Shown here in pieces: positions 8,450 to 17,765 of a stretch of DNA of 64,000 nucleotides (position 1 is the stretch's first letter; each line of letters begins with the position of its first letter). A program made the translations under genes and the position numbers. The stretch comes from Longimicrobium sp. (GTDB lineage Bacteria; Gemmatimonadota; Gemmatimonadetes; Longimicrobiales; Longimicrobiaceae). The notes under the pieces were generated by a model. It searched no databases, was not told the DNA's origin, and worked only from the letters and a program-made list of their open reading frames with translations. The stretch spans positions 51,057 through 115,056 of the forward strand of contig NZ_DASVSF010000078.1 of NCBI RefSeq assembly GCF_036388275.1, written 5' to 3'.

Positions 8450-9688
8450 ATGACCGCGCAGCCCTCGCCCTGGCCCCCGACGTCCAGCGCCGACTTTCCC
8501 CGCATCGGCAGCCTCCCCGCGTACGTGTTCGCGGCGATCAACGCCGAAAAGCTGGAGCGCATCGCCGCGGGCCACGACGTCATCGACCTGGGGATGGGCA
8601 ACCCCGACCTGGGCACCCCCGGCCACATCGTGGACGAGCTGGTGGAGCACGCGCGCAAGCCCAAGCACCACCGCTACAGCGCCTCGCGCGGCATCTACGG
8701 CCTGCGCGATGGCATGGCCGAGCACTACGCGCGGCGGTACGGCGTGACGGTGGATCCGGAGACGGAGGTGGTGGTCACCATCGGCGCCAAGGAGGGGATC
8801 GCCCACCTGATGCTGGCCCTGCTGGGCGACGGGGACACGGTGATCGTTCCCTCGCCGGCGTACCCCATCCACCGCTACTCGGTGCTGTTCGCCGGCGGGC
8901 GCGTGCACGGGCTGCCGCTGGTGGCCGGGGCGGACGGGTTCGTGGATGGCGACGCGCTGCTGGCCGGCGTGGAGGAGGCCTGCCGCACCGTAACGCCCGC
9001 GCCCAGGCTGCTGGTGCTTTCGTTCCCCAACAACCCCACCACGCTGCAGGCGCCGCCCGGGTTCTTCGAGAACGCCGTGGAGGTGTGCCGCCGCAACCGG
9101 CTGCTGCTGGTGCACGACTTTGCCTACGCCGACTTCGGCTTCGGCGCCGAGGCGCCCAGCCTGCTGGCGGTTCCGGGGGCGAAGGAGATCGGCGTGGAGT
9201 TCTTTTCCATGTCCAAGTCGTACTGCATGGCCGGATGGCGGGTGGGGTTCTGCGTGGGGAACCCGGCCATGGTGGGGGCGCTGACACGGATCAAGAGCTA
9301 CCTGGACTACGGCATCTTCGAGCCCATCCAGATCGCCGCCGCCCACGCGTTGCGCGCGGGGCAGGAGTGCGTGGCCGAAACGCGCGAGGTATACCGGCGC
9401 CGCGCCGACGCCCTGGTCGGCGGGCTGAACGCCGCCGGCTGGCCGGTGCCCACGCCCGCGGCCACCATGTTCGTGTGGTCGCCCATCCCCGACGCGTTCA
9501 GGGAGATGGGCTCCATCGAGTTCGCCCGCCTGCTGCTGCGAGAGGCGGGCGTGGTGGTGTCGCCGGGGCTGGGCTTTGGGCCCGAGGGGGAGGGGCACGT
9601 GCGCTTCGCCCTGATCGAGCCCGAGTCGCGCCTGGCCCAGGCGGCCGAGCGCATCGGGGCGGTGCTGGGGCGGGCCGCGCCGGGATGA
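8450..9688 (+). CDS. Class I/II (AlaC-type) pyridoxal phosphate aminotransferase
   Basis: A 412-residue fold-type I PLP aminotransferase. It has the substrate-loop region DLGMGNPDLGTP, the PLP-contacting FPNNPTT and the Schiff-base lysine in FSMSKSYCMAGWRVGF (about residue 256). The pattern resembles AlaC (glutamate-pyruvate transaminase) and LL-diaminopimelate aminotransferase-like enzymes; the exact substrate cannot be fixed by eye. Start: ATG 8450 (MTAQPSPWP) is chosen for length, although in-frame ATG 8411 and GTG 8387 exist and no start has a clear Shine-Dalgarno. It is a single gene between the ribosomal terminator and a 334-bp gap. Confidence 0.9.
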   Translation: MTAQPSPWPPTSSADFPRIGSLPAYVFAAINAEKLERIAAGHDVIDLGMGNPDLGTPGHIVDELVEHARKPKHHRYSASRGIYGLRDGMAEHYARRYGVTVDPETEVVVTIGAKEGIAHLMLALLGDGDTVIVPSPAYPIHRYSVLFAGGRVHGLPLVAGADGFVDGDALLAGVEEACRTVTPAPRLLVLSFPNNPTTLQAPPGFFENAVEVCRRNRLLLVHDFAYADFGFGAEAPSLLAVPGAKEIGVEFFSMSKSYCMAGWRVGFCVGNPAMVGALTRIKSYLDYGIFEPIQIAAAHALRAGQECVAETREVYRRRADALVGGLNAAGWPVPTPAATMFVWSPIPDAFREMGSIEFARLLLREAGVVVSPGLGFGPEGEGHVRFALIEPESRLAQAAERIGAVLGRAAPG

Positions 9689-10022
9689 CGGGCACGGGGC
9701 GGCTGGCCCGCCACGGCGAATTCCTGTAAACAGACACAGTTCTTTCGGCGTGGGCGGCGCCGTGCGCCTCCGGGGCGGCGGCGCTACCCGCGCGCCATGC
9801 CATGTCGCTGGTGCGCTTACTCTTGACGCAGGTTCCCCGATGTGAGACATTAGGAAGTCTCAGTGGACCCCTTCGTGGGACCACCTGACGCGCTATGGGC
9901 CTTTCGGTCCCGCGCGCGCTCTTCTGACTACCCCCCTGGCAGGGGACTTCCCCTCGCCGTCCTGGTCGGTCGGATTCGTCTCCTCCCTTCGTTCTTACTT
10001 CATCTCGGCCGGAGCCGGTCAC
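9689..10022. other. Gap with long structured leader of the giant beta-helix gene
   Basis: No gene seen. The right half carries a promoter-like pair (TTGACG 9823-9828 and GACATT 9846-9851), an inverted repeat across the -10, and an imperfect stem around 9864-9885. If the promoter is real, the leader of the downstream gene is about 165 nt. Confidence 0.45.
9823..9862 (+). promoter_or_regulatory. Candidate promoter with operator-like inverted repeat
   Basis: -35 TTGACG (9823-9828), 17-nt spacer, -10 GACATT (9846-9851, three of six). TGAGAC (9843-9848) and GTCTCA (9857-9862) form a 6-bp inverted repeat with an 8-nt spacer overlapping the -10, a typical repressor-site geometry. The repeat could also be an RNA hairpin at the start of the leader. 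Confidence 0.35.
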
Positions 10023-13000
10023 ATGTCCTTGCGTAGACGCGCTCTGTTCCTGGCGGGCCTTTTGGCCGCCGTATCCTGCAGCGACGCGGGAGACCCGCTG
10101 GGCCCGGACGGCCGCAAGCCGCCTACTCCCGAGCCCGCCAACGTCCTCCAGGCACTGGACTGCACCGTCACCGTGAGCTCACGCTCCGTGACCTGCGCCT
10201 CGGCGCAGCCCGGCACGGGCGCCGCCTCCGGCCTGATCGTGGGCGGACAGGACATGTTCGTCAAACTGGTGTCGACGGGGATGGCCGTCGTCGCCGACAC
10301 CTTCGTCTTCAACGCCACCGTGCAGAACCTGCTTCCGCAGGCGCTGGGCGTGAACGAGGACGGATCGGCGAACGCCGAGGGCGTGCGCGTCTTCTTCCAC
10401 TCGGGCCCCAACGCCGTCGGCGGCGGGGGCCCGGTCGTCGTGGCGGGGGCGTCCGGCTCCGAGGTCTTCATTTCGGGCAACAAGCCGTACTACCAGTACG
10501 CCGGCGCCCTGGAGCCCAACGAGGTGTCCGAGGCCAGGCAGTGGAAGCTGGCGCTCAACGGGGCTCCGCAGTTCAACTTCAAGGTCTACGTTTCGGGCCG
10601 CGTCAGGTACCCGCAGGGGTGGGTGGACATCACGCCCAACTCGGCGCTGCTGAACGTGGGTCAGACGGCCGTGCTGGCCGACAGCGTGTTCGACGTGGTG
10701 GGCCGCGGGCTCGCCGACAACGTGATCTGGTCGTCCAGCAACACGGGCGTGGTCACGGTCACGGAGACCTCCGACTCCACGGCGCAGATCCAGGGCGTCG
10801 CCCAGGGCACGGCCTGGATCAAGGCCCAGAGCCAGGCGAACTCGGTGCGCAAGGACTCGATCCTCGTGACCGTGAACAACGCGCCGGTGCTCGCCCTCGA
10901 CTCCATCAGCGCCATCTCCAACGTCACCATGCCGGTAGACAGCGCGCACGGCATGCTGGCCAACGACACCGACAGCGACAACGCCACGCTGACCGTGAGC
11001 GCCGGCACGGTGTCCACCGACCGCGGCGGCACCGCCACGATCAGCGCCAACGGCAGCTTCACCTACCTGAGCAAGCCCGGCTACGCCGGCCTCGACACCA
11101 TTCGCTACACCGTCACCGATGGCGCGCGCACCCTGCCCGGCAAGGCCGTGGTAAGGGTGGAGAACAGCCCCTTCTGGTTCGTGAAGCAGGGCTCCAGCGG
11201 TGACGGGCGCGACGCCTCGCCGTTCGGAGCACTGGCCGCGGCGCAGGACTCGGCCGTGGCGGGCGATACCATCATCGTGTTCGCCAACGGTGTGCAGCAA
11301 CTCGACGGCGCGGTGACGCTGGAAGCCGGCCAGGCCGTCATCGGCGCGGGCACCAGCCAGGCCGTCTCGCGCGGCACTTACAACGGCGCGGCCATTACCG
11401 TGCTGGCGGCAGGCGGCTCGGCCCCCTCGCTGACCAACACGGGGCCGGGCGCCACCATCACCCTGGGCACCAACAACGTCATCCGCGGCGTGGGCATCAC
11501 GGCGGCGGCCGGCGCAGCCATCTCGGGCACCAGCTTCGGCACGCTGTTCGTGCGCGATGCCGGCGTGAACCCGGCGGGCCCGGCGCTGCTGCTGAGCACC
11601 GGCGCGCTCGACGCCATCTTCGACGTGCTCTCGTCGACCGGCAGCGGCACGACGGGCTTCAGCCTGACGGACGTCACCGGCTCGCTTTCCAGTGCTGGCG
11701 GCGCCATCAGCGGCTCGGTCGGCACGGCGTTCCACGTATCCGGCGGGTCGGCCAACATCACCTACGGCGGGTCCATCAACAACGGCTCGGGGCTGGCTGT
11801 CGGCATCTCGGGCCGCACGGGTGGCGCGCTGGAGGTGTCGGGCAGCGTAACCGACAACGCGGGCGGCATCTCGGTGAGCGGCATCTCGGGCGGCACTGTC
11901 GGCTTCTCCGGCGCGCTGAGCCTCACCGGCTCGGGCGTGAGCGCCGGCAGCAACACGGGCGGCACCATCTCGTTCACCGGCGCGTCCAAGACTATCACCA
12001 CCGGCACCAACGCGGGCGTGTCGCTGACCAGCAACACGGGCGCGACGGTACTGTTCGGCGGCGGCGGGCTCGCGGTGTCGACCACCTCGGGCGCGGGCTT
12101 CACCGCCACCGGGGGCGGCACGGTGAGCGTCACCGGCGCGAACAACAGCGTTTCCAGCACCACCGGCACCGCGGTCACCCTGACCGGGGTGGGCACGGGC
12201 GCCAGCGGCGTGAGCTTCGTCTCGGTGGCGGCCAACGGCGCGCCGAACGGCATCGCGCTGGCCAGCGTCACGGGCGCCGGCCTGCAGGTGACCGGCGACG
12301 GCGCCACGGACGGGTCGGGCGGCACGATTCAGAGCACCACCAGCCACGCGGTCAACCTGCAGAGCCTGACGGGCGCCGACAGCGTGAGCCTGAAGTTCAT
12401 GACGGTGGGTGGCGGCAACGCCGGCACCGCGGGCATCTTCGGCTCCAGCTTCGGCACGCTGCGGGTGACGGGCGTCTCGGTGTCCACCACCGGTGGCCCG
12501 GCGCTCAGCCTGGCGACCGGCACCCTGAACGGTGCGTTCAGCTCGCTGGGCTCGGCCAGCAGCGCCAGCAACGGCGTGATCCTGACCAGCACCGGCGGAT
12601 CGTTCACCGCCGCCGCGGGCAGCATCACGGGCGCCACCGGGACGGCGTTCGCGGTGGCCGGCGGGTCGGTGACCGCCACCCTTTCGGGCTCCATCTCGCA
12701 GGCGAACAACGCCGCCCTGCTGGCGGTGAGCGGCAGCCACAACGGCGCGCTGACCTTCAACACGGGCACGCTGGGCGCCAGCAACGGCACCGGCCTGCAG
12801 TTCAACAACGCGGTGGGCACGTACGCCTTCAACGGCACCACGACCCTCAACGGCGGCGACGCGGCCATCGACATCACCAACTCGTCGACCGGCAGCTTCA
12901 CCTTCGGCACGGGCGCGAGCGTCACCAACCCCACCGGCTCGGCCTTCACGGTGTACGGCAGCTCGCCCACGGTCGTCTACAACGGCGGCCTGACGAAGGC

Positions 13001-15914
13001 CAACGCCGGCCTGCTGGTGGACATCGGCGAGCAGCCGGGCGGCACGGTGACGTTCCAGACGGGCACGCTCTCGGCTACCGCGGGTGACGGGATCTCGTTC
13101 AGCAACGCCGACGGAACCAACAACTTCAACGGCACCACCACCCTGAACGGCGGAAACGCCGGGGTTGACGTGGTGAGCGGGTCGAGCGGCGCCATCAGCT
13201 TCGGCACGGGGGCCAGCATCGCCAACGCGTCGGGCATCGCCCTGCGGGTGCAGAACGGCGCGGCCAGCACGAACGTGTCTTACGCGGGCAGCGTCACGTC
13301 GAGCGCCACGGGGCTGGCGGTGCACGTGGAGGGCGTCAGCGGGGGGTCGGTGACCGCGTCGGGCGCCATCAGCGGAAGCAACGGCATCCTGGTGCAGAAC
13401 AACACCGGCGGCACCATCACCTTCAGCGGTGCCAAGTCGCTGAACACGGCCGCTAACAACGCGGTTACGCTGGCCACCAACACCGGCGCGACGGTCGACT
13501 TCACCAACGGCAACAACGACATCACCACGACCACGGGCACGGCGTTCACCGCCACCGGCGGCGGCACCATCAACGTCAGCGGCGGTTCCAGCGACATCTC
13601 CACCGGCACCGGCAATGCGCTCACGCTGAACGGCGTGACGCTGGGCGCCAGCGGAATGGCCTTCGCCACCGTGAACACGGGCGCCGCGCTGGCCGCGGTG
13701 TCGCTGACGAACGTGGCGGTCACGTCCGGCAGCGCTCTGACCGTCTCCGGCGGAACCGTTGCCTCGGGTGTAGGCGCCCGGCTGGCGGTGAGCGGCGGAA
13801 CGGTTAACGTCAACTGGGCGGGCGCCATCAACCAGGCCACGGTCTCGCAGGCGCTGCTGAGTGTGCTCAACGGCCACACCGGCACCCTGGCGGTGTCCGG
13901 CGCGCTGTCGGCCACCAACGGTAGCGGCCTCCAGTTCGACAACGCCGACGGCACCTACAACTTCACGGGCACCGCGACCCTGAACGGCGGTGACGCGGGC
14001 ATCGACGTGACCGGCGGGTCGGGCGGCACGTTCAGCTTCGGCGGGGGCGTCTCGGTCACCAACCCCACTAACGAACTGATCCGCATCGTCAGCAGCGCCC
14101 CCACGTTCACCTACTCGGGCACGTTCAGCCGCACGTCGGGAGCGGGCGCGGGGATCCTGGCGCAGAACAACACCGGCGGCACCATCACCTTCAACGGTGA
14201 CGGCACCACCCTGGACGGCGATCCGGCCGACGTGACGAAGTCGCTGAACACGGGTACCTCTGCGGCCATCAGCCTGCTGACCAACACCGGGGCGGACTTC
14301 ACCTTCGCCGGCGGGATGACGCTGACCACCACCAGCGGCGCGGCCTTCACCGCCACGGGCGGGGGCACGGTGCAGGTAACCGGCGCTGGAAACGTGGTGA
14401 ACTCCACCACCGGCGGCACGGGGGTGAACATTCAGAACACCACCATCCACGGCAACGGTGTCAGCTTCTACAGCGTGACCGCCACCGGTGGGGGCACCAA
14501 CGGCATCGTCCTTTCCAGCACGGGCGCCGGCGGGTTCCAGGTGACCGGCGACGGCGCCTCGGACGCGGCCAACACCACGCGCGGGCGGACGACCGCCAAG
14601 TCGGGCGGCGGCAGCGTCGTCCTGGGTTCCGGCGGCACCATCAGCGGCAAGTCGGGAGACGCCGTATCGCTGAGCACCACGGGAGCGGTGTTCCTTCGCA
14701 ACATGGTCATCCAGAGCAACACGGGCGACGGCGTGCAGGCGACCACCTCGACCGGCGTGACCATCGACAACACCCGCATCACCGGGCACACCGACAACAG
14801 CGGGATCTTCTTCACGGGCGTGAGTTCGCCGGTGATCACGCACTCGGAGGTGGAGAACAACGCGTTTGGCGGCGGGGCGCCGGGCTCGGACATCCACAAC
14901 GTTCGGCTGATCAGCAACACGGGCACCGCCAGCGTCGCAAACAGCGTCATCGCCAACACCAGTGCCGGCGCCGAGCGGCAGCTGCAGATCTTCAGCACCA
15001 CCGGAACGCTGAACATCGGCGTCACGAACAACCGCATCGGCGGCTCGACGGTCGGCGACGGCGTGGGCGTGTACGCGTACGGCTCGTCGAACATCACGGC
15101 GAACTTCCAGAACGACAGCATCCACAACAACTCGTCGTTCGGGATCGACGCCGGGACGGAGACCACCCAGTCGTCGTCGCTGAACCTCACGGTGAACAAC
15201 AACGCGCTCCGGAACAACCTGGTCGGGGTGTCGGTAGCGCACGGCTCCAGCGGGACGAACACGTTCAACATCACGAACAACAACGTCCAGACGAACGTGG
15301 CGTCGAGCAGCCAGGCCATCAACGTCAACCGGCTGGGGGGCGGCGCGTTCACCAGCTTCGGACTGTTCTCCGGCACGATTTCCGGAAACCTCATCGGCAC
15401 GGCGGGCGTGGCCAACTCCGGGTCCGACGTGGGTGACGGGATCACCGTGAAGACGAACGGCAACGGCGGCACCACCCGGGTGTCGATCCTGAGCAACACC
15501 ATCCGCAGGTACGGCCAGCACGGGATCGCGCTGCTGGCGCGCGATGCGACGAGCGGGCACACGCTTCACGCGCGCGTCCAGAACAACAACATCGCCGAAG
15601 GCGAAGCGGTGACTTCGCAGGATGGAATCAACGTGACCATGGGCGCCCTCAACACCGACGTCCTGTCGCTGTGCCTGGACATCGGCGGCGCCGGCGGCGC
15701 GAACGGGAACACCGTTGCTTCCGCGGTGCGCAACGGCGTGCGCGTGCGCAGCTCGGGCCTGCCCGCGGCCAACGTTACGCTGACGGCCCCGGCGTACGAC
15801 GGCACCGGCGCCACCTACTTCACCAACCGGAACCCGGCTGCCGTCGGCGCCAGCGGCAACAGCTTCAGCAACGCGAGCGGCACCACCACCGCCGGCAACT
15901 GCACCACGCCGTAA
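10023..15914 (+). CDS. Giant surface lipoprotein: LDC module, Ig-like, cadherin-like and beta-helix repeats
   Basis: A 1963-residue exported protein. The N-terminus MSLRRRALFLAGLLAAVSC has a lipobox with Cys19. Residues about 42-195 are the LDC module (ALDCTVTV, VTCASA, FNATVQNLL, YYQYAG, FNFKVYVSG). Next come a bacterial Ig-like (Big_2) domain (about 200-287, WSSSNTGVVTV), a cadherin/VCBS-like domain (about 288-380, GMLANDTDSD, FTYLSKPGYAGLDTIRYTVTDG), and a pectin-lyase-like right-handed beta-helix that starts at WFVKQGSSGDGRDASPF (about 385). Residues about 480-1510 are Gly/Thr/Ser-rich repeats built around GTAFTATGGGTVSVTG and GGTITFSG. A second beta-helix part (about 1555-1963) has rungs such as GVTIDNTRITGH. 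Few charged residues fit an extended extracellular fibre or adhesin. The partner or substrate is unknown. The 1161-residue gene 5 kb downstream is a shorter paralogue. Confidence 0.85.
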   Translation: MSLRRRALFLAGLLAAVSCSDAGDPLGPDGRKPPTPEPANVLQALDCTVTVSSRSVTCASAQPGTGAASGLIVGGQDMFVKLVSTGMAVVADTFVFNATVQNLLPQALGVNEDGSANAEGVRVFFHSGPNAVGGGGPVVVAGASGSEVFISGNKPYYQYAGALEPNEVSEARQWKLALNGAPQFNFKVYVSGRVRYPQGWVDITPNSALLNVGQTAVLADSVFDVVGRGLADNVIWSSSNTGVVTVTETSDSTAQIQGVAQGTAWIKAQSQANSVRKDSILVTVNNAPVLALDSISAISNVTMPVDSAHGMLANDTDSDNATLTVSAGTVSTDRGGTATISANGSFTYLSKPGYAGLDTIRYTVTDGARTLPGKAVVRVENSPFWFVKQGSSGDGRDASPFGALAAAQDSAVAGDTIIVFANGVQQLDGAVTLEAGQAVIGAGTSQAVSRGTYNGAAITVLAAGGSAPSLTNTGPGATITLGTNNVIRGVGITAAAGAAISGTSFGTLFVRDAGVNPAGPALLLSTGALDAIFDVLSSTGSGTTGFSLTDVTGSLSSAGGAISGSVGTAFHVSGGSANITYGGSINNGSGLAVGISGRTGGALEVSGSVTDNAGGISVSGISGGTVGFSGALSLTGSGVSAGSNTGGTISFTGASKTITTGTNAGVSLTSNTGATVLFGGGGLAVSTTSGAGFTATGGGTVSVTGANNSVSSTTGTAVTLTGVGTGASGVSFVSVAANGAPNGIALASVTGAGLQVTGDGATDGSGGTIQSTTSHAVNLQSLTGADSVSLKFMTVGGGNAGTAGIFGSSFGTLRVTGVSVSTTGGPALSLATGTLNGAFSSLGSASSASNGVILTSTGGSFTAAAGSITGATGTAFAVAGGSVTATLSGSISQANNAALLAVSGSHNGALTFNTGTLGASNGTGLQFNNAVGTYAFNGTTTLNGGDAAIDITNSSTGSFTFGTGASVTNPTGSAFTVYGSSPTVVYNGGLTKANAGLLVDIGEQPGGTVTFQTGTLSATAGDGISFSNADGTNNFNGTTTLNGGNAGVDVVSGSSGAISFGTGASIANASGIALRVQNGAASTNVSYAGSVTSSATGLAVHVEGVSGGSVTASGAISGSNGILVQNNTGGTITFSGAKSLNTAANNAVTLATNTGATVDFTNGNNDITTTTGTAFTATGGGTINVSGGSSDISTGTGNALTLNGVTLGASGMAFATVNTGAALAAVSLTNVAVTSGSALTVSGGTVASGVGARLAVSGGTVNVNWAGAINQATVSQALLSVLNGHTGTLAVSGALSATNGSGLQFDNADGTYNFTGTATLNGGDAGIDVTGGSGGTFSFGGGVSVTNPTNELIRIVSSAPTFTYSGTFSRTSGAGAGILAQNNTGGTITFNGDGTTLDGDPADVTKSLNTGTSAAISLLTNTGADFTFAGGMTLTTTSGAAFTATGGGTVQVTGAGNVVNSTTGGTGVNIQNTTIHGNGVSFYSVTATGGGTNGIVLSSTGAGGFQVTGDGASDAANTTRGRTTAKSGGGSVVLGSGGTISGKSGDAVSLSTTGAVFLRNMVIQSNTGDGVQATTSTGVTIDNTRITGHTDNSGIFFTGVSSPVITHSEVENNAFGGGAPGSDIHNVRLISNTGTASVANSVIANTSAGAERQLQIFSTTGTLNIGVTNNRIGGSTVGDGVGVYAYGSSNITANFQNDSIHNNSSFGIDAGTETTQSSSLNLTVNNNALRNNLVGVSVAHGSSGTNTFNITNNNVQTNVASSSQAINVNRLGGGAFTSFGLFSGTISGNLIGTAGVANSGSDVGDGITVKTNGNGGTTRVSILSNTIRRYGQHGIALLARDATSGHTLHARVQNNNIAEGEAVTSQDGINVTMGALNTDVLSLCLDIGGAGGANGNTVASAVRNGVRVRSSGLPAANVTLTAPAYDGTGATYFTNRNPAAVGASGNSFSNASGTTTAGNCTTP
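11900..14560 (+). repeat. Internal degenerate coding repeats of the giant beta-helix protein
   Basis: Recurrent blocks encode the same rungs, for example FTATGGGT at about 12107, 13547 and 14347, and GGTITF at about 11960, 13405 and 14175. The copies have diverged by substitution, the spacing is irregular and all stay in frame, so these are beta-helix rungs, not a CRISPR or a recent microsatellite. Confidence 0.7.
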
Positions 15915-15944
15915 CGGTTCCCCTCCCACTCCCGGTTCCACTCA

Positions 15945-15982
15945 CTGCCGGGTGACGAGAAAGATCTCTCGTCACCCGGCAG
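15945..15982 (+). terminator. 16-bp perfect hairpin after the giant lipoprotein gene
   Basis: CTGCCGGGTGACGAGA (15945-15960), loop AAGATC, then its exact complement (15967-15982). It lacks a T-tract but is 31 nt after the stop and separates this gene from the collar operon. Confidence 0.75.
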
Positions 15983-16055
15983 CTGCAGGGTTGCAGTTGC
16001 AGGACGCGGTACCATCACGCAGGACTGTCACCCACCCCACCCCACGAGGAAAGCG

Positions 16056-16556
16056 ATGTCGGAACCGTTCCTATCGGAGATCAAGATCGTCTCGTTCAAC
16101 TTCCCACCCAAAGGCTGGGCGTTGTGCAACGGTCAGTTTCTCCCGATCAACCAGAACCAGGCGCTGTTCGCGCTCCTGGGCACCACGTACGGCGGTAACG
16201 GCCAGACCACCTTTGCCCTGCCCAACCTCCGGGGGCGGGTGCCCATCCACTTCGACGCCTCGCACACTCTGGGGGAAGCGGCGGGAAGCACCAGCGTAAC
16301 CGTGAGCATCCAGCAGCTGCCCACCCATACCCACCCGTTGCTGGCATCGACGACGGATGGTGACACGCCGGTGCCCACGAGCACCGTGCTCGCGGGCGCG
16401 CCCCAGAAGGTTTACGGGCCCGCGACGAGCCTTACGACGCTCAACCCGATCAACGTGACCAGCGTGGGCGGCAGCCAGCCGCACAACAACATGATGCCGT
16501 ACCTTGCGCTGAATTTCGTCATCGCCCTGCAGGGCATCTTCCCCTCTCGCAACTGA
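16056..16556 (+). CDS. Phage-tail-collar domain protein 1 (MdpB-like)
   Basis: A 166-residue protein of the Phage Tail Collar family often called microcystin-dependent protein. The N-terminal collar fold is clear: FLSEIKIVSFNFPPKGWA, LCNGQFLPINQNQALFALLG, TTYGGNGQTTFALPNLRGRV. HTHPLLAST follows in the middle and the protein ends NFVIALQGIFPSRN. No signal peptide is visible. First of three tandem collar genes (gaps of 15 and 13 nt), with GAGGAAAG ahead of the ATG. It is nearly identical to the oppositely oriented gene at 19512-20225. No tail, capsid or lysis genes are nearby, so it is a domesticated or chromosomal collar protein rather than a prophage part; role unknown, probably a trimeric fibre or carbohydrate-binding surface protein. 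Confidence 0.9.
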   Translation: MSEPFLSEIKIVSFNFPPKGWALCNGQFLPINQNQALFALLGTTYGGNGQTTFALPNLRGRVPIHFDASHTLGEAAGSTSVTVSIQQLPTHTHPLLASTTDGDTPVPTSTVLAGAPQKVYGPATSLTTLNPINVTSVGGSQPHNNMMPYLALNFVIALQGIFPSRN

Positions 16557-16571
16557 TCGGAGACGCACCCC

Positions 16572-17090
16572 ATGGCACAGCCTTATGTCGGAGAGATCCG
16601 GATGTTCGCCGGAAACTTTCCGCCGGCGGGATGGTTGTTCTGCGAGGGCCAGACACTGCCCATCGCGGAGAATGAAGTGTTGTTCCAGCTGATCGGCACC
16701 ACCTATGGCGGGGACGGGGAAGAAACGTTCAACGTGCCCAACCTGGCGAGCCGGGTTCCCATCCACATGGGCACGGGCCCGGACGGCACCACGTACCAGA
16801 TCGGTGAGATGGCGGGGACGGAGCAGGAGACGCTCACCGTCCAGCAGATTCCCAACCACTCGCATTCGCTTACCGCCAGCCTGGCCCAGGCCGCCGACCA
16901 GTCTCCGGCCGGAGCGCTGCTGGCCCAGTCGGTGATCGCGGACATGTACATCCAGGACTCGCCGGACGGTGCGCTGGCGCCCAACTCGGTTTCTCCTCAG
17001 GGGGGCAGCCAGCCGCACGAGAACACGCAGCCGTTCCTCTGCATCAACTTCATCATCTCCCAGTTCGGGATCTTCCCGAGCCAGACCTGA
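16572..17090 (+). CDS. Phage-tail-collar domain protein 2 (MdpB-like)
   Basis: A 172-residue collar protein, second of the tandem. It begins MAQPYVGEIRMFAGNFPPAGW and continues CEGQTLPIAENEVLFQLIGT, TYGGDGEETFNVPNLASRVP, and ends NFIISQFGIFPSQT. It is clearly divergent from collar proteins 1 and 3, so the three may form a heteromeric assembly rather than being recent copies. GGAG lies about 8 nt before the ATG. No signal peptide. Confidence 0.9.
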   Translation: MAQPYVGEIRMFAGNFPPAGWLFCEGQTLPIAENEVLFQLIGTTYGGDGEETFNVPNLASRVPIHMGTGPDGTTYQIGEMAGTEQETLTVQQIPNHSHSLTASLAQAADQSPAGALLAQSVIADMYIQDSPDGALAPNSVSPQGGSQPHENTQPFLCINFIISQFGIFPSQT

Positions 17091-17103
17091 GGAGCGAAAC
17101 GAC

Positions 17104-17631
17104 ATGTCCGACCAATTCCTTGCGGAGATCCGCATCTTTCCGTTCAACTTTCCGCCCACCGGATGGGCGTTCTGCAATGGGCAGCTCATGCCCCTCTCGC
17201 AGAACACCGCGCTTTTCGCCCTGCTGGGCACCGTGTACGGCGGCGATGGCAAGAGCACCTTTGCGCTGCCGGACCTGCAGGGCAGCGCGCCCATGCAGCC
17301 GGGGCAGGGATCGGGGCTGAGCCTGCGGGACCTGGGTGAGATGAGCGGGGTGGAAAACATCACCCTCCTCATTTCGGAGATCCCGGTGCACACGCACGCG
17401 GTGAACACCATGTCCGACTCGGGCACACTGCAGCAGCCCGGTCCGGACCGCATTCTGGCCCGGTCGGCAAACGCCACGGCCTACCAGACCAACACCTCGG
17501 CCAACCTGCAGATGATGGCGCCGCAGGCGCTTGCGCTTGCCGGCGGCGGACTGCCGCACAACAACATGCAGCCGTACCTCACCCTCAACTTCTGCATTGC
17601 GCTGCAGGGAGTCTTCCCACAGCGTCCCTGA
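17104..17631 (+). CDS. Phage-tail-collar domain protein 3 (MdpB-like)
   Basis: A 175-residue collar protein, third of the tandem, beginning MSDQFLAEIRIFPFNFPPTG with FCNGQLMPLSQNTALFALLG and ending NFCIALQGVFPQRP. The start at 17104 is chosen because GAGGAG sits 8 nt upstream and the collar fold begins there; the reading frame is open further upstream inside the previous gene. The operon is closed by a strong hairpin 23 nt later, leaving the GNAT gene under separate or read-through expression. Confidence 0.9.
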   Translation: MSDQFLAEIRIFPFNFPPTGWAFCNGQLMPLSQNTALFALLGTVYGGDGKSTFALPDLQGSAPMQPGQGSGLSLRDLGEMSGVENITLLISEIPVHTHAVNTMSDSGTLQQPGPDRILARSANATAYQTNTSANLQMMAPQALALAGGGLPHNNMQPYLTLNFCIALQGVFPQRP

Positions 17632-17653
17632 CGCGGAACGGCTGGAACGAACG

Positions 17654-17683
17654 AAGCGGGCGGCCACGCGGCCGCCCGCTTTG
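17654..17683 (+). terminator. Terminator after the collar operon
   Basis: A perfect 12-bp stem: AAGCGGGCGGCC (17654-17665), loop ACGC, GGCCGCCCGCTT (17670-17681), then T. Confidence 0.8.
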
Positions 17684-17765
17684 CGCCTGCAAGGGTACAC
17701 ATTCGACGGAACCGGCAGGTGTGCCGGCGGCCGGCCCACCGCACCTTCACCCTGGCCTTTGCCCC

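Noticed and set aside
11900..14560. Regular repeats that could suggest a CRISPR array
   Set aside because: The repeats are in-frame, diverged, irregularly spaced and encode beta-helix rungs; there is no constant repeat with unique spacers and no cas gene.
10179..15941. A 1920-codon open frame on the minus strand opposite the giant lipoprotein
   Set aside because: It is a shadow of the GC-rich codon pattern: His/Arg/Ala/Gly-rich with no motif, no signal peptide and no ribosome site, while the plus strand has a lipobox and recognisable domains.
16056..17631. Prophage remnant based on tail-collar genes
   Set aside because: No integrase, portal, capsid, terminase, holin or other tail gene nearby; three collar genes with their own terminator and a GNAT neighbour fit the chromosomal MdpB-like type.
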